From assembly GCA_964409505.1 (NCBI GenBank), contig CAYPDK010000009.1:18474-82473 (forward strand): DNA of 64,000 bases, in the 5' to 3' direction. This document shows positions 45,197 through 55,740 of this stretch, piece by piece. Within the stretch, counting starts at the first letter, position 1. Every line of letters starts with the position of its first letter. The translations under genes were made by a program, and so were the position numbers. This stretch comes from JADHZC01 sp964409505. Its GTDB lineage: Bacteria > Pseudomonadota > Alphaproteobacteria > Rickettsiales > Rickettsiaceae. The notes beneath the pieces are model-generated. The model did no database searches. It saw only the letters and a list, made by a program, of their open reading frames with translations, and was not told the DNA's origin.

Positions 45197-46288
45197 TTAT
45201 TTTATAGCAGATTTTTTTCTGTTTAGGTTTAATACGTATGAAATTACTTTTGCTACCTCTTTGAAATATTTATTTGGTATGTAAAAATCTATTTTTGTGT
45301 CTTTGTAGAGCGCTCTTGCTAAAGTGGGATTTTCTACTATTACTATGTCGTGTTCCTTTGCTAGCTGTTTTATATATTTAGCTATTAAATCTACTCCCTT
45401 AGCCTTACAAACAGGAGCACTCATTTCTTTGTGCTCATATTTAAGAGCAACCGCATAGTGAGTAGGATTAGAAATTATGACTGTAGTGTCTGGAATAATT
45501 TTTTTTAGGTTTCTCTTTATGAGGGCATATCCTAAAGATTTTATCCTTTGTTTTATTTCAGGATTTCCTTCCATTTCTTTCATCTCGTCTTTTATATCTT
45601 TGCGACTCATCTTAAGATTCTTCATATAATCATATCTCTGAAAAGCAAAGTCTATAACTCCGATTACCAAGGAAAAAATACTGGTAAAGATAAAAATATG
45701 TAAGATTATTTTATATATTTCAGATAATAAGCCAGTGGTAGATAAGTTTTGATATAGTATTAATTTGTCTAATTCTATTAAGTTAAATATGTAAATATAT
45801 CCGGTAAAAATTAATAATTTACAAATTGTCTTTATAAGTTCTACAAAATTTCGTAGAGAAAACATTTTTTTGAATCCACTAAGCAGAGAAATCCTTTTTA
45901 GGTCAAATTTAAGCTGTTCAGATGTGAATATAAATCGCCCCCTTTGAAGAAAGAAAGAAACTATAATTATCAGGATAAGAGTTGAAAATAATATCAAAAA
46001 TTGAGTTGCAATATTCGACATTATATATAAAATATAAGCTAGATTTAAGGAATCTAGTAGTAAAAAATCGTTAAAATTTTGTATAAATATCTTTAGATCT
46101 TGTAATATATGTTTAAAGTGTCTTGGTAGAAATGTTCCAAGATATATTGTAAAAAAAAGAAATACAAAAAAACTATTTGTTTCTTTAGAGGAAAAAACAT
46201 TTCCTTTTTTAAAAGCATCTTCTAATTTTTTATGAGTAGGTTCTTCTGTTTTTGCTTCCTCATCTTGTTTAAAAGTGTCTTCTGCCAT
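45197..46288 (-). CDS. flhB: Flagellar export switch protein FlhB
   Basis: 363 residues. Four membrane helices (about 35-55, 85-112, 155-172, 195-215). The cytoplasmic domain has the autocleavage site NPTH (274-277) in the usual ISNPTHYAVAL context. The N-terminal KTEEPTHKKLEDAFKKGNVFSSKE is diagnostic. FlhB switches export specificity from hook to filament subunits. The Asn-Pro pair is intact. It sits between plsC and sodB as a single flagellar gene. Confidence 0.93.
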   Translation of the reverse strand: MAEDTFKQDEEAKTEEPTHKKLEDAFKKGNVFSSKETNSFFVFLFFTIYLGTFLPRHFKHILQDLKIFIQNFNDFLLLDSLNLAYILYIMSNIATQFLILFSTLILIIIVSFFLQRGRFIFTSEQLKFDLKRISLLSGFKKMFSLRNFVELIKTICKLLIFTGYIYIFNLIELDKLILYQNLSTTGLLSEIYKIILHIFIFTSIFSLVIGVIDFAFQRYDYMKNLKMSRKDIKDEMKEMEGNPEIKQRIKSLGYALIKRNLKKIIPDTTVIISNPTHYAVALKYEHKEMSAPVCKAKGVDLIAKYIKQLAKEHDIVIVENPTLARALYKDTKIDFYIPNKYFKEVAKVISYVLNLNRKKSAIK

Positions 46289-46387
46289 AACTATAAATTA
46301 GTTATCTTATTACGTTTATTTCTAGTTTTATTTAGCATAAGCAAAATACAAATTCTAACAAAAATAAGTAATGGTGAAAAATATAAT

Positions 46388-47116
46388 TTAATTAACGCTT
46401 AACATATTCTTTTCTTCGTGGATTCTACTTTCTATGTATTCATTTAACTCTCGTACTTGGTAACTTAAAATCTCTTCTACAGGGATTACTTCAATCACTT
46501 TAACCGTTACCATACCTGGTTTTTTAAACCAAAAACCTTTAGGCCACACATTTCCTGAATTATGTACTAATAATACCATAGGTGTTTTTGCTTCTATAGC
46601 TAATTTTGAAGCACTCGCTTTGAATTTGATGTTTTTGCCTACAGGAATTCTTGTAGATTCTGGAAAAATTACTAATGATAAACCCTGATTGATAATCTTT
46701 GTTCCCTCGGTCAGAATTTTTTTTACAGAATTATGGTAATTTCTGTCAATTGCTATGGGTTTTAGCATCCTAAGACCCTTACCAAAAAGGGGAATGTTAA
46801 ATAGTTCCTGTTTTATTACCCAAGAATGCTCTGGTATTATTATTTGCATAAAAAAATTCTCCCAAAAAGACTGATGGTTAGCAATTACGAGATATGGTTT
46901 TTGAGGTAATTTTTCAAGACCTATTACTTTGTATCTTATACCACATATAAATTGTGCAAGCTTTATGAAAATAAAAGAATATACTTGAGCGAGTTTGTAT
47001 TTAGTGGAATAATTAATGCTCACTAAAGAAAATGGAATGCAGAATAAAATAAAGCATAATAAAGAGATAATTGTTATTATTAGATAAAATGTTATTATCC
47101 TTAAGTTCCAAAACAT
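46388..47116 (-). CDS. plsC: 1-acyl-sn-glycerol-3-phosphate acyltransferase
   Basis: 242 residues. One N-terminal membrane helix. The catalytic box is NHQSFWE, with His81 and Glu86 in place of the canonical Asp of NHx4D. A second block reads FPESTR (about 150; usually FPEGTR). It acylates lysophosphatidic acid to phosphatidic acid. H-x4-E variants occur in alphaproteobacterial members, so activity is still likely. Confidence 0.88.
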   Translation of the reverse strand: MFWNLRIITFYLIITIISLLCFILFCIPFSLVSINYSTKYKLAQVYSFIFIKLAQFICGIRYKVIGLEKLPQKPYLVIANHQSFWENFFMQIIIPEHSWVIKQELFNIPLFGKGLRMLKPIAIDRNYHNSVKKILTEGTKIINQGLSLVIFPESTRIPVGKNIKFKASASKLAIEAKTPMVLLVHNSGNVWPKGFWFKKPGMVTVKVIEVIPVEEILSYQVRELNEYIESRIHEEKNMLSVN

Positions 47117-47314
47117 AAATACTTACCATTAATGTTAAAAAAATATTTTTTTAGTACAAATCTAGATACTAAATAACTGGATTATTTTTTAATAACAGAA
47201 TTATACTACTTATATCTCTGTTATAGACAGTATATAATACTATATAATGTATATTTTTGAAAAAATCTAGAATATAATAAAATATTAACTAAAATTAAGT
47301 ATTTTTTTTTAAAT

Positions 47315-47336
47315 TAGTAGGATATTAGTAGGATAT
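47315..47336. repeat. 11-base tandem duplication upstream of trpS
   Basis: TAGTAGGATAT occurs twice in a row, 32 bases before the trpS start. It may affect spacing in the promoter or leader. Confidence 0.5.
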
Positions 47337-47367
47337 TTTTCACGCAAATTAAATAAATCTATATTAA

Positions 47368-48378
47368 ATGAGTATAATCCTTTCAGGAATGCAGCCTAGT
47401 GGTATTTTGCATATAGGAAATTATTTAGGGGCAATAAAAAATTTGATTCAAGAGATTAAAACACAGAATCAAACCCCAAATAATCAGTTTTTTCTTTTCG
47501 TAGCAGATATGCACTCACTCACTACTGTTACATCTTATGAAGAATTAGAACAAAATGTATTAAATACAATTGCTATATATATTAGCTGTGGTGTTGATCC
47601 CAGAAAAGTTACTATTTTTTTACAATCTAAAATAAAAGAGCTTGGAAATTTTTTGTGGATCTTAAGTTGTTTTACTCCTGAGGGGTTGCTTAATAAGATG
47701 ACACAATATAAAGCTAAAAAACTTAGTAAATCTTCAGTGTTAAATGTTGGACTCTATACATATCCAGTATTAATGGCAGCAGATATATTACTTTTTCAAA
47801 CAAATTTTGTACCAGTAGGAAATGATCAAAAACAACATGTAGAATTCACAAGAGATTTAGCTAAAATGTTTAATTTTAAACTAGAAAAACAAATCTTTAC
47901 TATACCTGAAGTGAAACTAATCCAAGACTCTACCAGAATTATGGATTTAAGAAATCCTCATAAAAAAATGAGTAAATCAGAATCTACAAATTTGGGTAGA
48001 TTGGGTATTCTCGATTCTAATGACCAGATAGTACAAAAAATAAAAAAAGCAACTACAGACAGTATCACAGAACTCTCTTTTCAGCCAGAAGCAAGGCCAG
48101 GAATATCGAATTTGATCAATATATATTCTTCCTTTACCAATATGAACAGGCAAGAGATTTTACATAAGCATAGTAATTCAACTACATCACAACTTAAAAG
48201 TGATTTATCTCAAATTTTAGTAGAAAAGTTAAAACCTATACAGAGGAAATATACTTCTTTGATACAAGACAAAGGGTACTTGCTGAGGTTGTTGAAGGAG
48301 GGGACAGCAAGAGCACAAGATCAAGCAAGTACAAATTATTCTAAATTAGTACGAAATATTTTAAGGTTACAACTTTAA
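47368..48378 (+). CDS. trpS: Tryptophanyl-tRNA synthetase
   Basis: 336 residues. HIGH motif HIGN (15-18) within GMQPSGILHIGNYLGA, and KMSKS near residue 200. GNDQKQHVEFTRDLA matches the tryptophan-site region. It charges tRNA-Trp. It heads a trpS-tamA-tamB run with gaps of 15 and 21 bases. Confidence 0.97.
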   Translation: MSIILSGMQPSGILHIGNYLGAIKNLIQEIKTQNQTPNNQFFLFVADMHSLTTVTSYEELEQNVLNTIAIYISCGVDPRKVTIFLQSKIKELGNFLWILSCFTPEGLLNKMTQYKAKKLSKSSVLNVGLYTYPVLMAADILLFQTNFVPVGNDQKQHVEFTRDLAKMFNFKLEKQIFTIPEVKLIQDSTRIMDLRNPHKKMSKSESTNLGRLGILDSNDQIVQKIKKATTDSITELSFQPEARPGISNLINIYSSFTNMNRQEILHKHSNSTTSQLKSDLSQILVEKLKPIQRKYTSLIQDKGYLLRLLKEGTARAQDQASTNYSKLVRNILRLQL

Positions 48379-48393
48379 CGAACAAGTAATTAT

Positions 48394-50295
48394 ATGTGTC
48401 TTTCGTATAGAGTAAAAAACATTGTACTTAAGAGTTTTGTTAGTTTTTTACTTCTTACAGTCATAGGTGGTGTTAGAACAATTCATGCTAAAGAAGTCTT
48501 CTTAGCTATTAATATTGAGGTTGATATTAAGGATGCTAAAACTCGAAGGATACTAGAGTACTTAAAAAGCTCTATAAATCAACAAATCGAGGTCTTAAGA
48601 AATTACTTAAGGACTAATTTTTCTGCTGAAGAAGCATATGACTTGGAAGAAGTGCGCAAATTTTTGTCCAAAGAAGGAAAGTCCTTATTGTTAGCTCTTA
48701 TTTCTTCAGAAGGATATTTGGGCGTTCAAATAGGGTTAGAATTTGTTGAGTCAAAAAAAAAGTTTTTATATAGTATATACTTGGGTCCTTTGTACAAAGT
48801 ATCAGATATTTGGATAAAAGTTGTATCTCCTCAAGGAGTGCCCATGGAAGAGTTATTTCCTAATATAGAGTACTTAGACTTAAAGGTAAAAAAGGGGGCT
48901 GTTGTAGATATAGGTTCTATTTTCGAATCAGAAAAACAAATTTTTGATTATATAGATAAACAGTTTTCATATTTGTACAAGACAGTTTTTCATAAAATTG
49001 TAAAAATTAATCACCAATTAAAAACTGTAAGTGTAGAATTTTTGGTTGAATTATCTCAAAGTGCTGTGATCAAAAATATTGAAATACATGGTCTTCAGAA
49101 CATAGAATATTCTTTTGTAGAAAATTTAATAGATATAAAACCTAACACTCCTTTTTCACAAAATATTGTAAATCAAGCTTTAGAAAGGTTAAACTCTTCA
49201 AATCTCTTTTCCGATATTACCACTATTATTCCTCCTGAGGTTGGTTCTGAGGGCGATATTAAAATGAAATTTTACGTGCAAGAAGCTGCTCATAGGAAAA
49301 TATACGCATTTTCTGGATACAATATGACTAGTAGATCTTTTGATTTATATTTGGGTTATTATAACAATAATTTATTTAATAAAGCTCAAAGTATGGGTAT
49401 TTCTTTAGGATTATCAGATATAAATTTTTTTAGGGATTTATCTCCTTTCTTACAAATTAATTATGCTCATCCCTTTTTTAAGAAAGGAGATATCTCTTTT
49501 TATTTAGAATCTCTTTTCCAAAAAGACCCATATAGAGTATTAGACTCTTCAAGCATTAAATTTTCTGGAGGAGTAAAGTACTGGATGAGACAAAATATAA
49601 TTACAGACTATGGTTTGCAGTATCTTGCTTTGTCTCAATCTTATATTAATACACAAAAATTTAGATATTTTGCTTTTCCTCTACAATTCAATATTAATGT
49701 AAGAAATTTTTTCTTTCATACAAAATTTACTCCTTTTTTAGCATATTCTCTTTTTAGAAAAAAAGAAGTACCCGGTCATGAGTATAAATCTTTTAATAAA
49801 TTAGATCTTTCTATTGGTTCTAATCTCAATCTTGAAGATAGATTGTATTGCTTATGTAGGGCTCATTTAGGAAGATTTTTTTATGTTGAAGATCATGAAA
49901 TACATAAGATTCCTATATCAGAAATGCATTTTTTAGGTTCTGAACATTCTATAAGAGGTTACAAGAATGTGCTTTTTTTAGAAAAAAGTAAGTTATCAGA
50001 GCTACAAAAGAGTAAAAACTTATTTTTAGGAGGTTTATATTTTATAAACTTATCTACAGAATTAAAAGTTAGGTTATCAAAAAATTTTTTTTTTGGACCA
50101 TATATTGATTTTGCTATAACAAATAATCAATTATCTGACGATACAAGTAGTAAAAAATATACAAGTCTAGGAGTTTCTATGACTTATGATACAAAAATCA
50201 TACCTATAAAATTTGATATTGCATTTCCTTTAGATAAAAGAGAAGGAATAGATACATTTTTTGCTATTTATTTTAACATAGGGACAACCATATAG
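48394..50295 (+). CDS. tamA: TamA-like BamA-superfamily outer membrane protein
   Basis: 633 residues. Signal peptide (to about residue 32, ending IHAKE). An N-terminal region with POTRA-like segments (about 35-295; for example VIKNIEIHGLQNIEYSFVENLIDI) and a C-terminal 16-strand-type barrel with the IRGY loop-6 motif. TamA partners TamB in moving lipids and some proteins to the outer membrane. The adjacent tamB gene confirms it. The terminal residues are GTTI, not the usual aromatic end. Confidence 0.88.
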   Translation: MCLSYRVKNIVLKSFVSFLLLTVIGGVRTIHAKEVFLAINIEVDIKDAKTRRILEYLKSSINQQIEVLRNYLRTNFSAEEAYDLEEVRKFLSKEGKSLLLALISSEGYLGVQIGLEFVESKKKFLYSIYLGPLYKVSDIWIKVVSPQGVPMEELFPNIEYLDLKVKKGAVVDIGSIFESEKQIFDYIDKQFSYLYKTVFHKIVKINHQLKTVSVEFLVELSQSAVIKNIEIHGLQNIEYSFVENLIDIKPNTPFSQNIVNQALERLNSSNLFSDITTIIPPEVGSEGDIKMKFYVQEAAHRKIYAFSGYNMTSRSFDLYLGYYNNNLFNKAQSMGISLGLSDINFFRDLSPFLQINYAHPFFKKGDISFYLESLFQKDPYRVLDSSSIKFSGGVKYWMRQNIITDYGLQYLALSQSYINTQKFRYFAFPLQFNINVRNFFFHTKFTPFLAYSLFRKKEVPGHEYKSFNKLDLSIGSNLNLEDRLYCLCRAHLGRFFYVEDHEIHKIPISEMHFLGSEHSIRGYKNVLFLEKSKLSELQKSKNLFLGGLYFINLSTELKVRLSKNFFFGPYIDFAITNNQLSDDTSSKKYTSLGVSMTYDTKIIPIKFDIAFPLDKREGIDTFFAIYFNIGTTI

Positions 50296-50316
50296 CCTAT
50301 ATAGAATTGCGAAAAC

Positions 50317-53300
50317 ATGTTTAGAATTTTTCATTACATTTTTTTAGGAGGAGTGTTAGTTATGAGTTTATGTTTTGCTCTTCTTTATAACGATTCCTTT
50401 AATCAATTCTTATCTAAAACCATCTCCCAAAAATTATCTAATAAATTTAATTTAAAAATAAATTTTTCAAGTATAAATATTAATAAATTAAGCTTGGTAG
50501 ACAGAAACATTGTCTTAAAAGTTAACGATTTCTCTTTGTTTAAAGAGCAAGAAGGACTAACTTCTAGTGAAATATCCTTTCATTTAGATTTATTTTCTAA
50601 TTTGATAATAGATCAAATTAATATTAAAAAACTTAAGATAAAATATCCTATTAATCGCTTATCAGGAGTATTAAATCATACTATATTGACTAGTAAAGTT
50701 CCAAATTTCAAAGTGAAGAAAATTTTTGTCTCTGAAATAACTCTTAATGAAAATTCTATAGAGGATACGCAAGTACAAAATTTATCTTCGTATAGAGGGA
50801 ATATAAATTTTGAGACTCTATCAAATAACGTTCTACTAAAAAATAATCATTTATTAAAAATGGAATCTAAAATAGATTATTCAATACCAAATAAAAAACT
50901 AAAAATTGATTTTAAGGTACATTCTAAATTTTGTGATTTAAAGGGAGATATTTTAAGTAACTCAGGTAAAATTAGAACGAAAATAGACTTTAAGTTTTTT
51001 GAAGCTGTAAAAAAACTGCAAGATTTGACTCAAATAAAGAGTCCATTTATAGAATTGAACGATTTTAGTGATCATATAGAGGGGGAGCTCTTTGTTCTTT
51101 CAGAATTACATGATAAAAATTGGCTAGATATAAAAAATAATATTTCCTTTACATTAAAGACTAAAGTTCCAATGTTATTTGAGTTGGATCTTATTTATAA
51201 AGAGAATAAAATATACATAGAAAATATTGAGTCTAATTTTATCGATTTTGCTCCAAGTTCTAAGTTTAAATTCTTGCTAAATGAAGAACTTATTCTAGGC
51301 CAAGTATATATTAAAAACTTAAAATTAGAAGATTTTAGTAAATTTATTTCAAAAGAGGCATCTGGTAGAGTGAATGTTGGGACCAAATTTACTCTCAAGT
51401 CCTATAAGCTGGAAGCATTTAAATTAAAAGCTGAAATGTGTGATCTATGTATAAAGGATTCTTTTGATAAATCTTATTTTTCCCATTTTATAAAACAGCT
51501 CAAAGAATTTTCAATAGTACAAGAGATTATACAAAGAAATCCCGATACATTTAACCAAAATAAAATTTCGGAGTTTATTTATATAAAGAAATCAATTTTT
51601 TCAATGCAAAAAGGAACTAACGAATATTATGAATATGGTTTCAAGTTGTATTCATGTGATTTTTATTCTCAAATTAATGTAGAAAAATTTTTAATGGATA
51701 TTAAAAAAGATAATCAAAATGTGAATGTAGAATGCAGTAGTAAAAGTAATATTTTAGAATCTAGTTTTTTTATACAATTTGAACAGAAAGACTATATTTT
51801 AAAAGTGCAAAGATTATTTGGATCAATAAATGATATGAGATTTTTCATGACAAAAAGCTTATCAATTGATATAAACTCAAAAGAGTCATTTGGTAGACTT
51901 ATAAAATTTATAGTAGTTAATTCAAAAGAACAAAAACAATTGGTGACACTAAAAGTTAAAAGAGAAGAATATTATAATATAATTCTTGATTTAAAATTAA
52001 ATGATATATCTGGTCCTTTAAAGGAATATGGAGTGTGTCTTCAAACTTTAGCTGTTATAGATTTAAAAACATATCAATTTAAAATTGATACTTTATATAA
52101 ATATAAAATTCTAAATGCAAATTCTGAAAATTATAATTCCTTGAGTGATGAATATGAACTTGAATTTCATAACATTATAGATAATGAGTATTTTTGTCTT
52201 AAATCTGTTTTATACCTAAATAGTCAAATTCAAACAGAAGCCTTTATCCAAATACCCATAAAAATACAAAATAATCCTTTACTTATAGAAATAGACCAAA
52301 GCAGTCCAAAATATATTTTTAGTATTGATATCAAAAATTCACTCGATTTATCTATTTTTGTAAAAAAGAGTAGAGGGATTTTAATTGGTAAAATAGAATT
52401 TTTAGGGAGTATTGATAATGTTCAATCTTATGGGAGATTAGAAATACAAAATTTCTCTTATAGTGATATGATAAATAACGTTAGCTATTATTCCTTAAAA
52501 ACTATTATTCTTGGCAGTGGAGGTAATGATTTAAATCTCGAGGAATTTGTAATCTCAAATAAAGAAAAATCTAGCCTCAGGGGTGAAGGAATTGTGCGTC
52601 TTAATAAAAGATTTAGCTTTGACATCAACATTAAGGGAAAAAATTTTCAAGTTTCACATAACAATTTTTATGGAAAGGTAGATGTTGAACTTGCTTTGAG
52701 AGGTGATATTAGCTCTTTTAATTTAGTAGGGAATGTTAGCTGTATTAAGGTAATTTTGGACATAAATAGACATAATATATATAAGAATTTTCCGTCTTTA
52801 AATATTGAGTACATGAATATAAAAGAGCAAGAAGTACAAGAGACTTTTGTAGATTTTTTTCCTTTAAATTTAGATCTTAATGTATATTCACAGGATAAGT
52901 CTTTGTCTATTCGAGGTTTAGGGGTCTCTTCTTTGCTTGTAGGAAAGATCAATATAAAGAATACTTTAAAAAATCCTCATCTTTATGGTGAATTGAAGTT
53001 AAAAAACGGTATATACCAACAATATAATAAAGTGTTTAACATAGAGAAGGGGAGTATTATTTTAAACGGAGAGATTTCTATGTCTGAAATTATGCTTAAA
53101 GGAACAATGATGTTAAATCAATATGAAATTTTTTTAAATGTGATTGGGAGAGCTTCTAATCCTAAAGTTAGTGTTTCTTCTACTCCCGCTTTGGGTCAAG
53201 AGGAAATTTTTTCATATATTTTTTTTGGTAAATCTATAAGCGATCTGAATCATCGGGATCAAAATTTAGAAATTTCTGCTAGTATTCACTCTTTTGTAAG

Positions 53301-53541
53301 GGCGTCTAGGGATAATAAGGACGATGAATATGATAATGATAGCCTTTTTTTTCGTATTGTGAATAAAACTGTTCTACATGTCACAATTCCCAGATTTATT
53401 TACAATGATTTTTTTGTACCAATAAAGATCACATATCCGATTGGGAAAGGATTTTTATTAGAATATAGTAATTTTAATAGGAATGTTAGCAACTTTTTGT
53501 ATCAAAATCGTTTTGGTATAGGGATAAATTACTTATTTTAA
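50317..53541 (+). CDS. tamB: TamB, translocation and assembly module protein
   Basis: 1074 residues. One N-terminal membrane anchor (about 5-25) and then a very long beta-rich region with many alternating hydrophobic residues. The C-terminal DUF490 domain (about 740-1074) includes GKINIKNTLKNPHLYGELKLKNGIYQ and SSTPALGQEEIFSYIFFGK, both family hallmarks. TamB spans the periplasm as a lipid-conducting groove with TamA. Its stop overlaps the convergent gene by 4 bases. Confidence 0.92.
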   Translation: MFRIFHYIFLGGVLVMSLCFALLYNDSFNQFLSKTISQKLSNKFNLKINFSSININKLSLVDRNIVLKVNDFSLFKEQEGLTSSEISFHLDLFSNLIIDQINIKKLKIKYPINRLSGVLNHTILTSKVPNFKVKKIFVSEITLNENSIEDTQVQNLSSYRGNINFETLSNNVLLKNNHLLKMESKIDYSIPNKKLKIDFKVHSKFCDLKGDILSNSGKIRTKIDFKFFEAVKKLQDLTQIKSPFIELNDFSDHIEGELFVLSELHDKNWLDIKNNISFTLKTKVPMLFELDLIYKENKIYIENIESNFIDFAPSSKFKFLLNEELILGQVYIKNLKLEDFSKFISKEASGRVNVGTKFTLKSYKLEAFKLKAEMCDLCIKDSFDKSYFSHFIKQLKEFSIVQEIIQRNPDTFNQNKISEFIYIKKSIFSMQKGTNEYYEYGFKLYSCDFYSQINVEKFLMDIKKDNQNVNVECSSKSNILESSFFIQFEQKDYILKVQRLFGSINDMRFFMTKSLSIDINSKESFGRLIKFIVVNSKEQKQLVTLKVKREEYYNIILDLKLNDISGPLKEYGVCLQTLAVIDLKTYQFKIDTLYKYKILNANSENYNSLSDEYELEFHNIIDNEYFCLKSVLYLNSQIQTEAFIQIPIKIQNNPLLIEIDQSSPKYIFSIDIKNSLDLSIFVKKSRGILIGKIEFLGSIDNVQSYGRLEIQNFSYSDMINNVSYYSLKTIILGSGGNDLNLEEFVISNKEKSSLRGEGIVRLNKRFSFDINIKGKNFQVSHNNFYGKVDVELALRGDISSFNLVGNVSCIKVILDINRHNIYKNFPSLNIEYMNIKEQEVQETFVDFFPLNLDLNVYSQDKSLSIRGLGVSSLLVGKINIKNTLKNPHLYGELKLKNGIYQQYNKVFNIEKGSIILNGEISMSEIMLKGTMMLNQYEIFLNVIGRASNPKVSVSSTPALGQEEIFSYIFFGKSISDLNHRDQNLEISASIHSFVRASRDNKDDEYDNDSLFFRIVNKTVLHVTIPRFIYNDFFVPIKITYPIGKGFLLEYSNFNRNVSNFLYQNRFGIGINYLF

Positions 53542-53972
53542 AAAATTGACTCTATTTGGTAGTAGCTTAAAGCTATTGTAATAAATCTTACACAATTTCC
53601 GAGGATAAGAACATACAGAAATATTTTGTGTGATAATACGCTTGAAAAACAGGTAGTAAATTGTATAAAATGTGGCAGAGCCGAGAATATGAATATTATT
53701 GTAGTGAAAATTTTGCTTTTTCTTAATTTTTGCCTTCTTTTTGCAAAATTGGGGCTAGTCCTTGTAAATAGGAGTATTGATAAGTATCCTAAAAAATAAT
53801 TTATGCATAGGACTACATTATATACCACTGTTGAGAACATTATTGGTGTAATTATGTTATAGGATTGCTCAAACGTCATAATTGAGTACAGTAGAATTTC
53901 TTCATGTGCAGAGAAGATAAAATAGCTTTCAAATATGTCTCGTAATATTAATAAATATGGAATTTGTGACAT
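53538..53972 (-). CDS. Small membrane protein, possibly YqaA/DedA-like
   Basis: 144 residues, four to five hydrophobic stretches. The glycine-containing NYFLGYLSILLF segment and the late GNCVRFITIALSYY faintly recall the YqaA branch of the DedA/VTT family (GxxxRF near the C-terminus). The match is weak and several conserved residues are missing, so a degenerating copy is possible. It is convergent with tamB and overlaps its stop by 4 bases. Confidence 0.45.
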   Translation of the reverse strand: MSQIPYLLILRDIFESYFIFSAHEEILLYSIMTFEQSYNIITPIMFSTVVYNVVLCINYFLGYLSILLFTRTSPNFAKRRQKLRKSKIFTTIIFIFSALPHFIQFTTCFSSVLSHKIFLYVLILGNCVRFITIALSYYQIESIF

Positions 53973-54204
53973 TTATATAACTTAACTGTAGAATTGTTTA
54001 CATTTTATTGTTTTTGAATTAAAGTGAAATACTTTCGGTTGAAAGTAAAAAACTGTTGGACATTTTTTATAGTTGCATTATATACAAAAATTATTGATAA
54101 TGTAGACAATTAGTAAAAATTTATGAATCTTGTATTTGATGTAATGTTATATATCCAGATTTATATGCAATTTATAAAAAGTCAATCTAAAAAAAGAGGT
54201 TTTG

Positions 54205-55734
54205 ATGACCAATATATCATTTAGCGAAAGTTGCTCTAGTAAGCAGAAATATTTTGGAATCTTAATAAATGAACAGTTTAAACTGGATAATAATACTATT
54301 GAATTAGATAAAGAATGCAATGGTGTTATATCTAAAGCTTTGAAAGAGGATAATGGTTTTGAAGGAAAATTGGGGCAAAGCTTTGCTCTAACAGTTGTTT
54401 GGGAAGAGCAAATTTCTTACATTATACTAATAGGTATTGGAAATGAGTCTAATCTATTTTTATATGATCTTGAGCGTGTTGGTGGAGAACTATTTCATGC
54501 AGCTAATAAAATTAGAGCAGATATTGTGTACATAAGATTGGAACATACGATCTCTTCTTTTTCTGTAGATCAGGTTTGTCAGTCTTTATCATTAGGGGTT
54601 ATGCTTGCTTCTTACAAATTTTCTAAGTATAAATTTGCTCTTGATGATGCTGCTGGGGGAGATGATATGAAAAATTCTGATACATATGTGAAAGATATAG
54701 TGATTGTTACGGATCATCTTGAGTCAGCACAGGAATTATACAGAAATGCTGAGGCTTTATGGAGGGGAATCTTTCTCTCTAGAGATTGTATTAACGAACC
54801 TGCTAATTATTTGACTCCTGCTGTGTATTCTAGCATCATTTCTCAGGAATTAGATGCTCTTGGAATAGATGTGCAGATTATTGGAGAAATAGAGATGAGA
54901 AGACTTGGTATGGGAGGTATATTGGCTGTTGGACATGGATCTATGAACGAATCTAAGGCTGTGATTATGAGGTATATTGGGGATAAAGATACTTCAACTC
55001 AGCTTGGTCTTGTTGGTAAAGGGGTCACTTTTGATACAGGAGGTATTTCTTTGAAGCCTGCTCATAAGATGGATCAAATGAAATATGATATGGCCGGATC
55101 TGCTGCTGTTGTTGGTTTTTTTAAGACTTTAGCGTTGAGAAAATCAAAAATTAATGTTGTTGGTATGGTTGGACTTGTTGAGAATATGCCTGGAGGAAGT
55201 GCACAGAAACCAGGAGATGTGATTACTACTATGTCTGGAAAAACTGTTGAAGTCCTCAATACTGACGCTGAAGGGAGACTTGTACTTTGTGATTGTATGT
55301 GGTATTTGCAGGAAAAATTTAGTATTAATACTCTTATTGATTTTGCTACTCTTACTGGGGCTATTGTTGTTGCTCTTGGGCACTCTTATGCTGGATGTTT
55401 TTGCAATGATGATGTCTTAGCAAGTCAATTGATTGCTTCGTCACAAAAATCTAATGAAAAAATATGGAGAATGCCTTTAGATAAAGCATTTAATTCGATG
55501 ATAGATTCTCATATTGCTGATATGGCAAATATTGGAACTAAAGGAGGTGCTGCTGGAAGTTCTACTGCTGCTGAATTTTTGCAGAGATTTGTTAAAGAAA
55601 ATGTAAAATGGGCACATTTAGATATTGCAGGAGTTGCTTGGTCTGAGGCAGATCAGATCCTGAATAAAAAAGGAGGAGTAGGGTTTGGAGTCAAATTATT
55701 GAATCAATTTGTTGCTGATTACTATGAGCAATAA
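54205..55734 (+). CDS. pepA: Leucyl aminopeptidase
   Basis: About 509 residues from ATG 54205, chosen because AGAGG lies 5 bases upstream; the frame opens at a TTG 3 bases earlier. Metal and catalytic motifs: GKGVTFDTGGISLKPA, MKYDMAGSAAV and NTDAEGRLVL. It is an M17 dizinc aminopeptidase that trims peptides. In some bacteria it also binds DNA for plasmid resolution, which is not indicated here. It is followed after 6 bases by mipZ. Confidence 0.95.
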   Translation: MTNISFSESCSSKQKYFGILINEQFKLDNNTIELDKECNGVISKALKEDNGFEGKLGQSFALTVVWEEQISYIILIGIGNESNLFLYDLERVGGELFHAANKIRADIVYIRLEHTISSFSVDQVCQSLSLGVMLASYKFSKYKFALDDAAGGDDMKNSDTYVKDIVIVTDHLESAQELYRNAEALWRGIFLSRDCINEPANYLTPAVYSSIISQELDALGIDVQIIGEIEMRRLGMGGILAVGHGSMNESKAVIMRYIGDKDTSTQLGLVGKGVTFDTGGISLKPAHKMDQMKYDMAGSAAVVGFFKTLALRKSKINVVGMVGLVENMPGGSAQKPGDVITTMSGKTVEVLNTDAEGRLVLCDCMWYLQEKFSINTLIDFATLTGAIVVALGHSYAGCFCNDDVLASQLIASSQKSNEKIWRMPLDKAFNSMIDSHIADMANIGTKGGAAGSSTAAEFLQRFVKENVKWAHLDIAGVAWSEADQILNKKGGVGFGVKLLNQFVADYYEQ

Positions 55735-55740
55735 TATTTT

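Noticed and set aside
46860..46880. PlsC as inactive because of H-x4-E
   Set aside because: Glu in place of Asp occurs in alphaproteobacterial members of the family, so this is not good evidence for loss of function.
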